From positions 124,001 to 188,000 of the forward strand of contig CAJOMN010000001.1 in the NCBI GenBank assembly GCA_905235745.1: a stretch of 64,000 nt of DNA, written 5' to 3'. This document shows, in pieces, positions 31,707-42,255 of the stretch (positions are counted from its first letter, which is position 1; every line of letters begins with the position of its first letter). Source of the DNA: an uncultured Lachnospiraceae bacterium. Lineage in GTDB: Bacteria > Bacillota > Clostridia > Lachnospirales > Lachnospiraceae. The notes under the pieces are model-generated. The model searched no databases and was not told the DNA's origin. It worked only from the letters and a program-made list of their open reading frames with translations. The position numbers were made by a program, and so were the translations under genes.

Positions 31707-33488
31707 TTACATTCTCTCGGGTGCCGAAAATCCCAACAGATCTATGCATGTTTCCAGAATTCTCCTCGTCAGGAGCAGAAGCGCTATCCAGCCGTCCTTC
31801 CGGGCAGCATCCTCTTCGGTGAGTATCCTCGTCTCATGGTAGAACCGGTTAAAATCATTACATATCTCGTATATATACGCGCATATCCTGTGCGGAGCTA
31901 TCTCTTCATATGCCGACCAAAGCACATTCGAGAACCCGGCAAGATCGAGCATGAGCGCCTTCTCGGATCCGCCCGAAGGCACTCCAATCCGGTGCGGCAG
32001 CTTTTCATCCGCGCCCGCTGCAATTCCCGCAGATTCCGTATATTTGTTCAATATAGACTTGATCCTGACTATCGTATAGAGAATGTACGGTCCGGTATTT
32101 CCCTCGAATGATGTGAACTTATCGGTATCGAACACATAATCCTTCGTCGCCTGGTTCGACAGATCCCCGTACTTGATCGCGGAAAGCGCAACGATCCCGG
32201 AGGTTTCGCGCGCTTCGTCGGGATCAGTCTCATGATTATCCGTTATCTTGTGAAACATCGTCTCCCGGATGTCCGATATAAGCGTTTCAAGACGCATGAC
32301 GCCGCCTTCTCTTGTCTTGAAGGGTTTGCCGTCCTTGCCGTTCATTGTCCCGAATCCGAGAAAATCAAGCTCTGTATCCTCGGATACGATCCCGCATTTT
32401 TTCGCGCAGCGGAACACCTGTATGAAATGCATCTCCTGCCTTTTATCAACGACATATATCACCTGATCGGGATCAAACATATTCCTGCGGTAAAGCAGCG
32501 TCGCAAGATCCGTCGTCGTGTAAAGGGACGCGCCGTCTGATTTCAGTATCATGCACGGGGGAACCTCCCTTGTGTCCGTATCCTCCGCGACGTCAACAAC
32601 AAGAGCGCCGTCACTTTCATATGCGAATCCGTCCTTCTTCATATCATTGACCATATCAGCGATAAGGTCGTCAACATCGCTCTCGCCCTTCCACCAGTCA
32701 AATTCCACGTCAAGATCCCTGTAGTTGCGCTTAAGGTCGGGAACGGATATCTCCATGATATGCCTCCAGAGCGCGCGATATCCTCTTTTGCCCTCCTGAA
32801 GCTGTCTTGTCGCCTCGAGGGCTGCTTCTTTGTACTGCTCATCCGCTTTCGCCCTTGCGCTGGCACACGGATATATCTCTTCAAGCTCCGCAAGGGTAAA
32901 CGGCGGCTGCGAATAGTAGGGACCCGTATAATCATCATTATAATATTCAAGATAAGGCTTGCGCTCCCGAAGCTCCGTGATAATCAGTCCCATCTGCAGA
33001 CCCCAGTCTCCGAGATGGACATCACCGATAACTTCATTTCCGAAATACCGGCATATCCGCTTTACGCTCTCGCCGATAATGGCCGCACGAAGATGCCCCA
33101 CATGGAGAGGCTTGGCAACGTTCGGACCGCCGTAATCAACTATGATCCTCTTTGAAGGCGGCGTATCCAGTCCGAACCTATCGGCATCCTCCATCTTATT
33201 GAGATAATCCGCGAGATATTCATCCGCAAGGGATATGTTCAAAAATCCGGGGGCTGCTGCCGATATATCGGAAAATGCGGGATTGTCCGCAAGTTGTGCG
33301 CATACATCCGAAGCGATCTCTATCGGAGCCTTATGGTATTCCTTCGCCGCCGCCATTGCGCCGTTACACTGGAACTCGCACAGATCGGGTCTGTTGCTGA
33401 TCCCGGCCTTTCCGTACGAGGCGTCGTAACCGGCCATGGCAAACCCCTGTGATACGATATCCGATATCTGATCTATAATTGTCTTCAT
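31707..33488 (-). CDS. argS: arginine--tRNA ligase
   Basis: Class I aminoacyl-tRNA synthetase, 593 residues. The N-terminal Add1 domain is followed by the HIGH-type signature (PLHVGHLRAAIIGESVKRI) with the preceding PNVAKP; the KMSKS region is non-canonical (GKDGKPFKTREGGVM), as in many ArgRS. The C-terminal anticodon-binding domain ends with DALR-type helices (LLLTRRILETCIDLLG). The ATG at 33488 was chosen for its GGACAGGA site. It starts 26 bases after queH. Confidence 0.96.
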   Translation of the reverse strand: MKTIIDQISDIVSQGFAMAGYDASYGKAGISNRPDLCEFQCNGAMAAAKEYHKAPIEIASDVCAQLADNPAFSDISAAAPGFLNISLADEYLADYLNKMEDADRFGLDTPPSKRIIVDYGGPNVAKPLHVGHLRAAIIGESVKRICRYFGNEVIGDVHLGDWGLQMGLIITELRERKPYLEYYNDDYTGPYYSQPPFTLAELEEIYPCASARAKADEQYKEAALEATRQLQEGKRGYRALWRHIMEISVPDLKRNYRDLDVEFDWWKGESDVDDLIADMVNDMKKDGFAYESDGALVVDVAEDTDTREVPPCMILKSDGASLYTTTDLATLLYRRNMFDPDQVIYVVDKRQEMHFIQVFRCAKKCGIVSEDTELDFLGFGTMNGKDGKPFKTREGGVMRLETLISDIRETMFHKITDNHETDPDEARETSGIVALSAIKYGDLSNQATKDYVFDTDKFTSFEGNTGPYILYTIVRIKSILNKYTESAGIAAGADEKLPHRIGVPSGGSEKALMLDLAGFSNVLWSAYEEIAPHRICAYIYEICNDFNRFYHETRILTEEDAARKDGWIALLLLTRRILETCIDLLGFSAPERM

Positions 33489-33514
33489 ACATCCTGTCCT
33501 TTCAAAACACGTTT

Positions 33515-34150
33515 TTATGACTTGCTGTACATGCATCCGCAATAATTCTGTCTGTACAGATCATATTTGCGTGACAGCTCTATCGACTGTTTGTATCCGT
33601 CTTTTTTCTTGAAATCCGATGGCAACCATCCGGGACCTTCGGGCACTTCCTGCAGCGAATATCCGATCGAGTTGATAAGGCGGGCATTCTTTAACGGGCT
33701 GATAGTAAGCGTCGTCGTAAAATACTCGAATCCTCCCGCAAGCGCCGTCTCATATGTTTTGCCAAGCCGCATGCCAAAACACATCTCGCATCTGCTGCCG
33801 CCCTCCGGCTGTGATGAAAGACCCGATCCCTCAACCGCGGATATGAATCTGCCGGGTTCATATTCTCCATTGATCACCTTTATATCGGAGCGGCCATTAC
33901 CCGTAAGGTACTCGCCGTTTATGGCTCCGGCCAGCCTTACAAGCTCGTCATAACGCTTTATATACTCATCCTCATCCGTAATGTTCGGATTATAGTAATA
34001 GCACGTTATGTCAAAATACGGCAGAAGATATATCAGGCAGTAGCTGCTGCATGGCGCACAGCAGCAGTGAAGCAGGAGCCCGGGTCTGTGATCGAGCGAT
34101 CCGATGATCCTGTCAAGTTCTGTTGCATAATTGACATTACAGTTCTTCAT
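33515..34150 (-). CDS. queH: epoxyqueuosine reductase QueH
   Basis: Reduces epoxyqueuosine to queuosine in tRNA, the non-homologous alternative to QueG. About 211 residues; the start is the ATG at 34150, where the conserved domain begins, overlapping the end of the GGDEF/EAL gene by 14 bases. The conserved cysteines that hold the iron-sulfur cluster and second metal are visible: HCCCAPCSSY (28-37), CEMCF and the C-terminal NYCGC. No other queuosine gene is nearby. Confidence 0.92.
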   Translation of the reverse strand: MKNCNVNYATELDRIIGSLDHRPGLLLHCCCAPCSSYCLIYLLPYFDITCYYYNPNITDEDEYIKRYDELVRLAGAINGEYLTGNGRSDIKVINGEYEPGRFISAVEGSGLSSQPEGGSRCEMCFGMRLGKTYETALAGGFEYFTTTLTISPLKNARLINSIGYSLQEVPEGPGWLPSDFKKKDGYKQSIELSRKYDLYRQNYCGCMYSKS

Positions 34151-36488
34151 TATCGTAATCACCGTCGGAATCATACGCTGACGGACAGCTGCCCTCAACG
34201 GGAGTATTGTACTTCTCCATAAATTCCTCGATCGGTACGGGTCTCGAATACAGATAGCCCTGTGCATATATACAGCCGATGCCGAGAAGCATCTCAACCT
34301 GTTCATGAGTCTCAACGCCCTCGCATATGACTTTCAGATTAAGGCCTTCGGCCATTTCAACTATCTTGCGGAGTATCCATTTACCGCTGTCGCTCTGAAC
34401 CGACTCGTCGAGAAATCCCCTGTCGATCTTGAGAACATCGAAAGGAATATCCCTGAGCAGATTAAGTGACGAATAACCCGAGCCAAAATCATCTATGGAG
34501 ATGTTCATGTTAAACTCCTTGAGCTGTCTCATGACATCAAGCATTCTCTCTTTTTCACTGAAGAACACCGTCTCGGTTATCTCAAGCTCTATAAGCCCCT
34601 TCGGTACCCTGTATTTGAGCATTATCTCCTGCACCCTCAGAATATAATTCGGATCATACAGAAGGTATCTGGACTGGTTGATGGATACCGGATAGACCTC
34701 GCGTCCCTCATCTATCATCTCCCTGATATATCTGCACACCTCTTCAAGCATGAAGAAATCAATATTCTCAATAAATCCGTTCTGTTCGAATACCGGAATG
34801 AATTCATCGGGAGGAATGACGGTCCCGTCGGCCTCAACCCATCTGATAAGCGCCTCCGCACCGGATATATGATCGGTCTGCATGTTCCATTTCGGCTGCA
34901 GATACGGATGGAACTCGCCGTTCTCGAGAGCCTCGTGCATCCTTGATTCAACACGCTCCTGCTTCCTCGTCTCCTCCATGAGCTGTTCACGGTATTCCGC
35001 TTCCATATCCCGGTTTTCAGCAGTCACGGACTTACGCGCAAGATTGGCCTTGTCGATCATATCCGATATAGGCTCTTTCTTATCCCTGATATAGTATATG
35101 CCCGTCTTGAACTTTATCGGGTATTTCATGCCTATCTCTTCGGTTGCCTTGGCGATACGTTCGTTGATAAACACTTTTCGTTCGGCACCCCTGTCATCAT
35201 CAACGCACAGTCCGATAAATCTGTCAGCAGAGATTCGTCCGAACGTTTCCTGATAAGTGAATGATTCGCCCAGTACCACGGCAATATCACGCAGGAGCAT
35301 ATCGGCTTTCAGGTGCCCGTATCCTTCATTGATATACCGGAAATTCATCACATCAAAGCACATGATCACGTAAGGAACATCAGGATTATCCCTTAGGAGC
35401 TGTGCGGCTTTTTCCTTGAACGCGTTCTCGTTCGGTGCCCTTGTCAGATCATCGACATAGGCAAGATCGTATACTTTGTCCTGTTCCTTCTCAATATATC
35501 TGATAACGACTACTGCCATACCCGCCATTAATATGATAACCATCAGCATGGACGCGAACGCCTCAACAAGTGTCACCATGATCGTCCGGCGGATCTCATT
35601 GACATATATGATATAGAAAATACTCCATCCGCTCGACCCGTACAGCTGCTTATACAGAGCATGACCCTTTTCCCCGTTGACCGAGAAATCCCTTGCAACG
35701 ATATTATCGGGATTCACTTCGTTGAGAACCTCGTCTCTTATCTGTCCTGCAGCATAGTCATCAATGCAGTCCATCGTGAGCAGATCAAATATATTCTTGC
35801 CTGTCCCGTCGTAGACAGTCTCATTCTTAGCGTATACAACGATATCACCGTTTGAATCGGTAAGATATCTCTCCGCTATCATCATTGTTGCGTTTGAAGC
35901 ATTTGATTCGAGCATTGTTCCGGCGCCCGCAACTCCGATCACATATCCCTGGATCAGTCCGTTCTTCGACACGGGAGAAGCGAAACACACCTCGTCGTTG
36001 GACCGTTCCGGAGAAAAATTCTTGTATATCGTTGTTGTGCTGTTCGGATCTATTGCATCGACGTATGAAGATAGCACAATCGAATTGATCGCGCCGTTTG
36101 ACCTGTATCTTATGTTGCGGTCGCTTACATAGTAAGCATATGAGAACTCGCCGGTCTCCTCCAGAACCTTCAGACAGTTGCATATACTCTCCTTGTCGAT
36201 CGTATCGGCCTGGGCGAGCACCTGTGCTTCGGCGGCAACAAGCGTACCTCTTCTGTTAAAGTTGTCGGAAAAATACTTGGAGGTTATATCGGATCTGTTA
36301 ATTATCTCATCGTAGGTTGCCTGTTCAAAAGTATTGAATATACGCTGTACATGGACCGCGGCAAGAGAAATGCACCCGATAAAAAGCACAAAGCACACAC
36401 CGATAACATGCATGAGTGCTCTGTCCTTTCTGACCTTCTTGAGCCAGGAGCCAAAAGTTATTTTATCTTTTTGCCTTTTCGCTTCCAT
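34137..36488 (-). CDS. membrane sensor with degenerate GGDEF and intact EAL domain
   Basis: A 783-residue c-di-GMP signalling protein. A membrane helix (about 28-47), a large extracellular Cache-like sensor (50-300), and a second helix (about 305-330) precede the cytoplasmic part. The GGDEF motif is replaced by ISADRF near residue 420, so cyclase activity is unlikely. The EAL domain looks complete: EALIRW, VSINQSRYLL, ELEITETVFF and IDDFGSGYSSLNLLR, with KIDRGFLD. It is therefore probably a phosphodiesterase whose GGDEF part is regulatory. It is followed by queH, overlapping by 14 bases. Confidence 0.9.
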   Translation of the reverse strand: MEAKRQKDKITFGSWLKKVRKDRALMHVIGVCFVLFIGCISLAAVHVQRIFNTFEQATYDEIINRSDITSKYFSDNFNRRGTLVAAEAQVLAQADTIDKESICNCLKVLEETGEFSYAYYVSDRNIRYRSNGAINSIVLSSYVDAIDPNSTTTIYKNFSPERSNDEVCFASPVSKNGLIQGYVIGVAGAGTMLESNASNATMMIAERYLTDSNGDIVVYAKNETVYDGTGKNIFDLLTMDCIDDYAAGQIRDEVLNEVNPDNIVARDFSVNGEKGHALYKQLYGSSGWSIFYIIYVNEIRRTIMVTLVEAFASMLMVIILMAGMAVVVIRYIEKEQDKVYDLAYVDDLTRAPNENAFKEKAAQLLRDNPDVPYVIMCFDVMNFRYINEGYGHLKADMLLRDIAVVLGESFTYQETFGRISADRFIGLCVDDDRGAERKVFINERIAKATEEIGMKYPIKFKTGIYYIRDKKEPISDMIDKANLARKSVTAENRDMEAEYREQLMEETRKQERVESRMHEALENGEFHPYLQPKWNMQTDHISGAEALIRWVEADGTVIPPDEFIPVFEQNGFIENIDFFMLEEVCRYIREMIDEGREVYPVSINQSRYLLYDPNYILRVQEIMLKYRVPKGLIELEITETVFFSEKERMLDVMRQLKEFNMNISIDDFGSGYSSLNLLRDIPFDVLKIDRGFLDESVQSDSGKWILRKIVEMAEGLNLKVICEGVETHEQVEMLLGIGCIYAQGYLYSRPVPIEEFMEKYNTPVEGSCPSAYDSDGDYDNEEL

Positions 36489-36513
36489 GGATACCCCCGT
36501 CCGTACCTATCCG

Positions 36514-39500
36514 TTACATGAAATACTTAACGCCGGACTCAAATATCTTCATATCCTGATCGCCGTAAATGTTAACGGCAACACCGTCACCCCGGCGTTC
36601 CGCATGTCCCATCTTGCCGAACACCCTTCCGTCGGGACTCGTAATACCTTCTATCGCGTAGTATGAACCGTTGATGTTGTACTCTTCATCCATCGAAATA
36701 TTACCGGCGGGATCACAGTACCTCGTCGCAACCTGCCCGTTTTCAACAAGACGTTTTATGACATCGTCGCCTGCAACAAACCTTCCTTCACCGTGTGAGA
36801 CCGGAATGACGTATGTTCCTCCCGGTTCCGCTCCGCCAAGCCACGGCGACAGATTCGAGACGACCTTTGTGTATGCCATCTTCGAAATATGTCTGTTGAT
36901 CGTGTTGTATGTCAGCGTCGGTGAAGCCTCATCCTGCCCCGTGATCCTTCCCGAAGGCAGGAGACCGAGCTTGATAAGAGCCTGGAAACCGTTGCATATT
37001 CCGAGCGCAAGCCCGTCGCGGTTATCGAGAAGATCCATTACCGCTTCCGACAGAATCTCGCCGCGAAAAGCAGTCGCGAAAAACTTTGCCGAACCGTCCG
37101 GCTCGTCACCCGCGGAAAATCCTCCCGGAAACATGATAAGCTGTGACTGCCCAATTCCCTTTCTGAACTCCTCGACAGACTGCCTTATATCATCCGCATT
37201 ACGGTTCGCAAACACCTGCGTGATGACATCGGCTCCGGCGCGTTCGAACGCCCTGGCGCTGTCATACTCGCAGTTCGTACCCGGAAATACGGGAATAAAT
37301 ACAGTCGGCCTTGCGACCTTATGCCTGCACACATATACTTTCCTGCCGGCTCTTCCGCAGTCATATACCGTATCGTCAAGCCGTTTCGTATCGGAATAGC
37401 TCCTTGTCGGAAATACCTTCTCAAGAGGCTTCTTCCAAGCATCAACGGCATTGGCAAGATCTATCGAATCACTGCGATAGCTTATTGCCGCCTTGTCCGT
37501 TACCTCACCTATGACAGTGTATCTTGTCGACAGTCTCCCGACATCGGCGCCGGATACCTCGGCTATTATCCATCCGAATCCCGGAGCAAACAGCTTTCCG
37601 ATATCGACCGAATGATCGATCATAAACCCTAATCCGTTGCCGAAGGACATCTTGCACAGCGCACTTACTATGCCGTATCCGTCAACCGCATACGCGGATC
37701 TGATAAGCCCGGCAGTAACATCTTTATGAAACTTTCCGTACTGTTCGGAAGCGTCCCCATAATCAACGATCAGATCGTCATCATATGCGATATCAATAAG
37801 TACAAGCTTATTTCCCGCCTCCTTGAGCTCTCCGGTAACAACGTCGGACGAGCGCGCAACGTCGACCGCAAACGAAACGAGCGTCGGCGGAACATCTATA
37901 TCCTGAAACGATCCCGACATGGAATCCTTCCCGCCTATCGAGGGAAGACCGAATCCCATCTGCGCGGCAAAGGCACCGAGCAGCGCGGCAAACGGCTGGC
38001 TCCATCTTTCCGGATCGGATGACATTCTTCTGAAATACTCCTGGAACGTGAAGCGGATCCGTGTGTGGTCTCCGCCCGCTGCGACGATCTTTGCGATCGA
38101 CTGCGTAACGGCACAGACCGCACCGTGATAAGGACTCCAGCTTGACAGATATGGGTCGAACCCGTAGCTCATCATCGTAACCGTATCGCACTTTCCGCCG
38201 TAAACGGGGAGCTTAGCGATCATAACCTGCGACTCGGTAAGCTGCGTCCTGCCGCCGTACGGCATCAGAACACTGCCCGCACCGATGGAGGAATCAAACA
38301 TTTCCACGAGCCCCTTCTGCGAACATACGTTAAGATCCGTAAGCGTGTCAATTGCCGCCGACGTAAAATCATTCCTCTTAACATCACCGGCTACGCTGTC
38401 AATAACAGGCTCATCGAAATACGCCCTTTTCTCCGGCATCCTGACATATACTTTTGTCTCCTGATGCGCTCCGTTCGTATCGAGAAAAGATCTTTTCAGA
38501 TTGACTATTTCGCGGCCGCGCCATGTCAGAACAAGCCTCGGCTCCTGTGTTACCACCGCGACGGTCACGGCCTCAAGGTTTTCTTCCGCGGAATATTTGA
38601 GAAACTCCGCCTCATCCTCCGCCGCGACAACGACAGCCATTCTTTCCTGGGATTCCGATATCGCAAGCTCCGTTCCGTCAAGACCCGCGTATTTCTTGGG
38701 AACCTTGTCCAGATCGATGCGAAGCCCGTCAGCAAGCTCTCCTATCGCGACCGACACTCCTCCCGCACCGAAATCATTGCATTTACGTATGAGCCTTGAT
38801 ACTTCGGGCCGCCGGAACAGCCTCTGCAGCTTTCTTTCCGTAGGTGCGTTACCCTTCTGAACCTCGGCACCGCATGTCTCGATCGAAGATAACGTATGCG
38901 CCTTGGACGATCCGGTCGCGCCTCCGCATCCGTCCCTTCCGGTTCTGCCGCCAAGAAGTATGACAAGATTGCCCGGATCCGACGTGGCACGGACAACATT
39001 CGATCTTTTGGCAGCGCCCATGACCGCTCCGATCTCCATTCTCTTGGCGACATAATCGGGGTGGTATATCTCTTTGACATAGCCCGTTGCGAGACCTATC
39101 TGATTACCGTATGAGCTGTATCCGCCCGCTGCGCCCCTTACAAGCTTTCTCTGCGGAAGCTTTCCGGGAAGCGTTTCCGACATAGGAAGCGTGGGATCGG
39201 CAGCACCGGTAACGCGCATTGCCTGATATACATAGCTTCTGCCTGACAGCGGATCACGTATGGCACCTCCGAGGCATGTCGCGGCTCCTCCGAAAGGCTC
39301 AATCTCCGTCGGGTGGTTGTGTGTCTCGTTCTTGAAGCTGACAAGCCACTCCTCCTCTTCCCCGTCAACCTCAACGGGCACCACTATCGAGCATGCATTT
39401 ATCTCGTCGGACTCTTCCTGATCCTGCAGTTTTCCCTGCTTTTTCAGCTCCTTCATTGCCATAAGGGCGATATCCATAAGGCAGATGAACTTATCGGTCC

Positions 39501-40296
39501 GGCTGCCGTACACATCGTCCCTTGCCTTTTTGTAATCCTCAAATGTCTGACGGATGCGCTCCGAACAAAATCCCTCTTCAAACGATACATCGGTAAGCTC
39601 CGTTGAAAACGTCGTGTGTCTGCAGTGATCGCTCCAGTATGTATCGAGCACTCTTATCTCCGTCATTGAAGGATCGCGCTTCTCATCATTCGCAAAATAA
39701 TTCTGTATATGCAGAAAATCCCTGAATGTCATTGCAAGCGAAAGTGAATCATACAGCGACAGGAGGTCTGCCTCACTCATCGATGTGAAGCCGTCAATTA
39801 TACGGATATCCTCCGGCTCTTCATAATCCGTCACAAGCGTTTCGGGCTTGTCGAATCCCGTCTCCCTTGAATCGACGGGATTGATACAGTATGATTTTAT
39901 CGCCTCAAATTCATCATCCGAAATGTTCCCGGTAAGGCAATATGTCGTTGCGGTTTTGATGATCGGCTCCGCATCGGGCGACAGGAACCGGACGCACTGC
40001 GCGGCAGAATCCGCACGCTGGTCAAACTGTCCGGGAAGATATTCCACGGTGAACACCTTATCATCAGCCCCTCTTGGAAAATCATCCTCATACAGATTAT
40101 CAAGGGGCGGTTCACTGAATATGCATTTCCTTGCCGTATCGTATACGTCGTCATCAAGATTCTCGATATCGTATCTTATAAGTATCCTGACAGCGCCAAG
40201 ACCATCAAGCGCCAGATATCCCTTAAGATCCGAGTACAGTTCTGCCGCCGCTGCCGCATATTCGCTTTTCTTCTCTACATAAATACGTCTGACCAT
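36514..40296 (-). CDS. purL: phosphoribosylformylglycinamidine synthase, single chain
   Basis: Fourth step of purine synthesis: FGAR plus glutamine to FGAM. At 1260 residues it is the large single-chain form (synthetase fused to glutaminase) seen in many Clostridia and Proteobacteria. The synthase halves carry the ATP-binding signatures (DTYWSDHCRHTTFSTEL; KNETHNHPTEIEPFGGAATC). The C-terminal class I glutaminase has VFPGTNCEYD, the nucleophile Cys in ALGICNGFQAL (about 1098), and His/Glu in PVSHGEGRF (about 1165). No purine riboswitch is visible upstream; it follows radA after 33 bases. Confidence 0.97.
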   Translation of the reverse strand: MVRRIYVEKKSEYAAAAAELYSDLKGYLALDGLGAVRILIRYDIENLDDDVYDTARKCIFSEPPLDNLYEDDFPRGADDKVFTVEYLPGQFDQRADSAAQCVRFLSPDAEPIIKTATTYCLTGNISDDEFEAIKSYCINPVDSRETGFDKPETLVTDYEEPEDIRIIDGFTSMSEADLLSLYDSLSLAMTFRDFLHIQNYFANDEKRDPSMTEIRVLDTYWSDHCRHTTFSTELTDVSFEEGFCSERIRQTFEDYKKARDDVYGSRTDKFICLMDIALMAMKELKKQGKLQDQEESDEINACSIVVPVEVDGEEEEWLVSFKNETHNHPTEIEPFGGAATCLGGAIRDPLSGRSYVYQAMRVTGAADPTLPMSETLPGKLPQRKLVRGAAGGYSSYGNQIGLATGYVKEIYHPDYVAKRMEIGAVMGAAKRSNVVRATSDPGNLVILLGGRTGRDGCGGATGSSKAHTLSSIETCGAEVQKGNAPTERKLQRLFRRPEVSRLIRKCNDFGAGGVSVAIGELADGLRIDLDKVPKKYAGLDGTELAISESQERMAVVVAAEDEAEFLKYSAEENLEAVTVAVVTQEPRLVLTWRGREIVNLKRSFLDTNGAHQETKVYVRMPEKRAYFDEPVIDSVAGDVKRNDFTSAAIDTLTDLNVCSQKGLVEMFDSSIGAGSVLMPYGGRTQLTESQVMIAKLPVYGGKCDTVTMMSYGFDPYLSSWSPYHGAVCAVTQSIAKIVAAGGDHTRIRFTFQEYFRRMSSDPERWSQPFAALLGAFAAQMGFGLPSIGGKDSMSGSFQDIDVPPTLVSFAVDVARSSDVVTGELKEAGNKLVLIDIAYDDDLIVDYGDASEQYGKFHKDVTAGLIRSAYAVDGYGIVSALCKMSFGNGLGFMIDHSVDIGKLFAPGFGWIIAEVSGADVGRLSTRYTVIGEVTDKAAISYRSDSIDLANAVDAWKKPLEKVFPTRSYSDTKRLDDTVYDCGRAGRKVYVCRHKVARPTVFIPVFPGTNCEYDSARAFERAGADVITQVFANRNADDIRQSVEEFRKGIGQSQLIMFPGGFSAGDEPDGSAKFFATAFRGEILSEAVMDLLDNRDGLALGICNGFQALIKLGLLPSGRITGQDEASPTLTYNTINRHISKMAYTKVVSNLSPWLGGAEPGGTYVIPVSHGEGRFVAGDDVIKRLVENGQVATRYCDPAGNISMDEEYNINGSYYAIEGITSPDGRVFGKMGHAERRGDGVAVNIYGDQDMKIFESGVKYFM

Positions 40297-40329
40297 ATCA
40301 TCTTCACCTTTTTCTTTATTTACAGGGGT

Positions 40330-41697
40330 CTACAATTCCCGGATCACATCGGAAAGGCTTTCGACCGCGATGATCCCCGCGCCCCTGATATCCGCGACGG
40401 ATGCCGCGTTTGTTGCCGGAAGCATGATCCTCTTAAACCCGAGCTTTACCGCCTCCGCTGCGCGTATGTTCGAATACGAGACCGAACGAACCTCACCCGA
40501 CAGGCCGACCTCCCCGAACATAACAATATCCTCCGGAATGACCTTACCCGTAAAGCTTGATACTATCGACGCGCACACTCCCAGATCCGTTGCGGGTTCG
40601 TTCATCTTCATCCCGCCCGCGATATTAATGTAGGCATCGCATTCGCCCATCTTCAGTCCCATACGCTTTTCGAGGACAGCCATCAGAAGATTGACCCTGT
40701 TGTAATCGATACCGGTCGCCTGTCTTCTCGGGATCCCGAATCCCGACCTGCACACGAGAGCCTGAACCTCGACAAGCATCGGCCTCGTGCCTTCCATGGC
40801 GCAGACAACGCACGACCCTGTCGAATCCTTCGGTCTGCCGGAAAGCATATACTCGGAAGGATTCGTAACTTCCGTCAGTCCCTGCGAGCCCATCTCAAAT
40901 ACGCCGATCTCGTTGGTTGAACCGAATCTGTTCTTGGCCGCTCTTACAATCCTGTATGAATTGTACCGGTCGCCTTCGAAATACAGAACCGTATCGACCA
41001 TATGCTCAAGAACTCTTGGACCAGCAACGGTTCCCTCCTTGGTGACATGCCCCACGATAAACACGGTGATCGTCTCACTCTTGGCAATGCCAAGCAGGAG
41101 GTTCGTGGCTTCCCTGACCTGCGATACGCTTCCGGGGGCGGAAGATACGTTATCCGAATACATCGTCTGTATACTGTCGATGATAACAACCTCGGGTCTG
41201 TGCTTTCTTACGACCTCTTCTATGTCTGTAAGATTGGTCGCGCACAGCAGCAGGAGATTATCGGAAAAATCACCGATCCGCATTGCTCTCATCTTGATCT
41301 GGGACAGTGATTCCTCACCGGAAATATACATTACCTTCCTGCCGTCTGATGCAAGGTTCCTGCATACCTGCAGCAGGAGCGTCGACTTGCCGATACCCGG
41401 GTCTCCTCCAACCAAAACAAGGGAGCCCGGTACTATACCGCCTCCCAAGACCCTGTCCAGTTCACACATTCCCGTATTGTACCGGCAATAAGATTCAAGC
41501 GATACTTCGGTAACGCTTGTCGGCTCCGGAGCATTGATACGGGATGCCCCGCTTCTGCCTGATTGTGACGTCCTGCCCACCGGCTCTTCTACAAGCGTGT
41601 TCCACGCCTTGCATGCCGGACACTGCCCCATCCATTTGGATGATTCATATCCGCATTCATTACAGAAGAACACGGTGGAAGGTTTGCCTTTTGCCAT
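40330..41697 (-). CDS. radA: DNA repair protein RadA
   Basis: RecA-related ATPase and branch-migration helicase for recombination intermediates, 455 residues. The N-terminal zinc finger (CNECG and CPAC), Walker A GGDPGIGKSTLL (about residue 98), the RadA-specific KNRFGSTNEIGVF (about 255) and the C-terminal Lon-protease-like domain are all present. The ATG lies 3 bases after the preceding small gene, suggesting coupling. Confidence 0.97.
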   Translation of the reverse strand: MAKGKPSTVFFCNECGYESSKWMGQCPACKAWNTLVEEPVGRTSQSGRSGASRINAPEPTSVTEVSLESYCRYNTGMCELDRVLGGGIVPGSLVLVGGDPGIGKSTLLLQVCRNLASDGRKVMYISGEESLSQIKMRAMRIGDFSDNLLLLCATNLTDIEEVVRKHRPEVVIIDSIQTMYSDNVSSAPGSVSQVREATNLLLGIAKSETITVFIVGHVTKEGTVAGPRVLEHMVDTVLYFEGDRYNSYRIVRAAKNRFGSTNEIGVFEMGSQGLTEVTNPSEYMLSGRPKDSTGSCVVCAMEGTRPMLVEVQALVCRSGFGIPRRQATGIDYNRVNLLMAVLEKRMGLKMGECDAYINIAGGMKMNEPATDLGVCASIVSSFTGKVIPEDIVMFGEVGLSGEVRSVSYSNIRAAEAVKLGFKRIMLPATNAASVADIRGAGIIAVESLSDVIREL

Positions 41698-41700
41698 TAA

Positions 41701-42111
41701 TTATTCTGCAACCTTTACGTTTATTTCTCCTTTGCCTTCAAGCTCGACCGAGATGCTGAGCTTACCGCCAAGATTGGTTTTGATCTTTCCGATATCCCGT
41801 CCGTCCACATACACGTTGTATTCGGCATCCTCTTTCAGCCCTATTGTGATCATGGCATCCTTGTCGCCGCACACGTTGAAACTGACCCCGTCGGGATTAA
41901 CCTCAAAATTATTGACGCTTGTTCCGGGTTCGGATTCATATACGAACATCCCGTCCCTTTCAAGCTTTGTAAGTTCACTGAATGTCTTGACCTTGTAGAG
42001 ATTGCCGAAGGCATCAAAATCCTCGACTTTTGATTTTTCACCAAGCGTGTGGTTGCCGAAGCTTATCCCTCCGCCTTCTTCCTTACGGATCAATTCAGAA
42101 ACTGCTGCCAT
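41701..42111 (-). CDS. hypothetical protein, 136 aa
   Basis: A 136-residue soluble protein that I do not recognise. The N-terminal part (EEGGGISFGNHTLGEKSKV) is charged; the C-terminal half is beta-rich with regular strand spacing (VYVDGRDIGKIKTNLGGKLSISV). No signal peptide or metal motif. AGGAGG precedes the ATG at 42111. It is directly upstream of radA, and its gene stop is 3 bases before the radA start, so the two should be co-expressed. Confidence 0.75.
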   Translation of the reverse strand: MAAVSELIRKEEGGGISFGNHTLGEKSKVEDFDAFGNLYKVKTFSELTKLERDGMFVYESEPGTSVNNFEVNPDGVSFNVCGDKDAMITIGLKEDAEYNVYVDGRDIGKIKTNLGGKLSISVELEGKGEINVKVAE

Positions 42112-42255
42112 TCCCTGACCTCCTGTTGTATTATTACTGTCGTGATCATTCGCATCTATAGTAAACGCAACTACCGATATACAGTAAACGCTGACGATAA
42201 ATGCTGATATTATTATATTCTATACACACTAATTTATCCACTACAAACTGTATCT

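Noticed and set aside
40297-40329. Purine riboswitch for purL
   Set aside because: The intergenic gap is too short (33 bases) to hold an aptamer.
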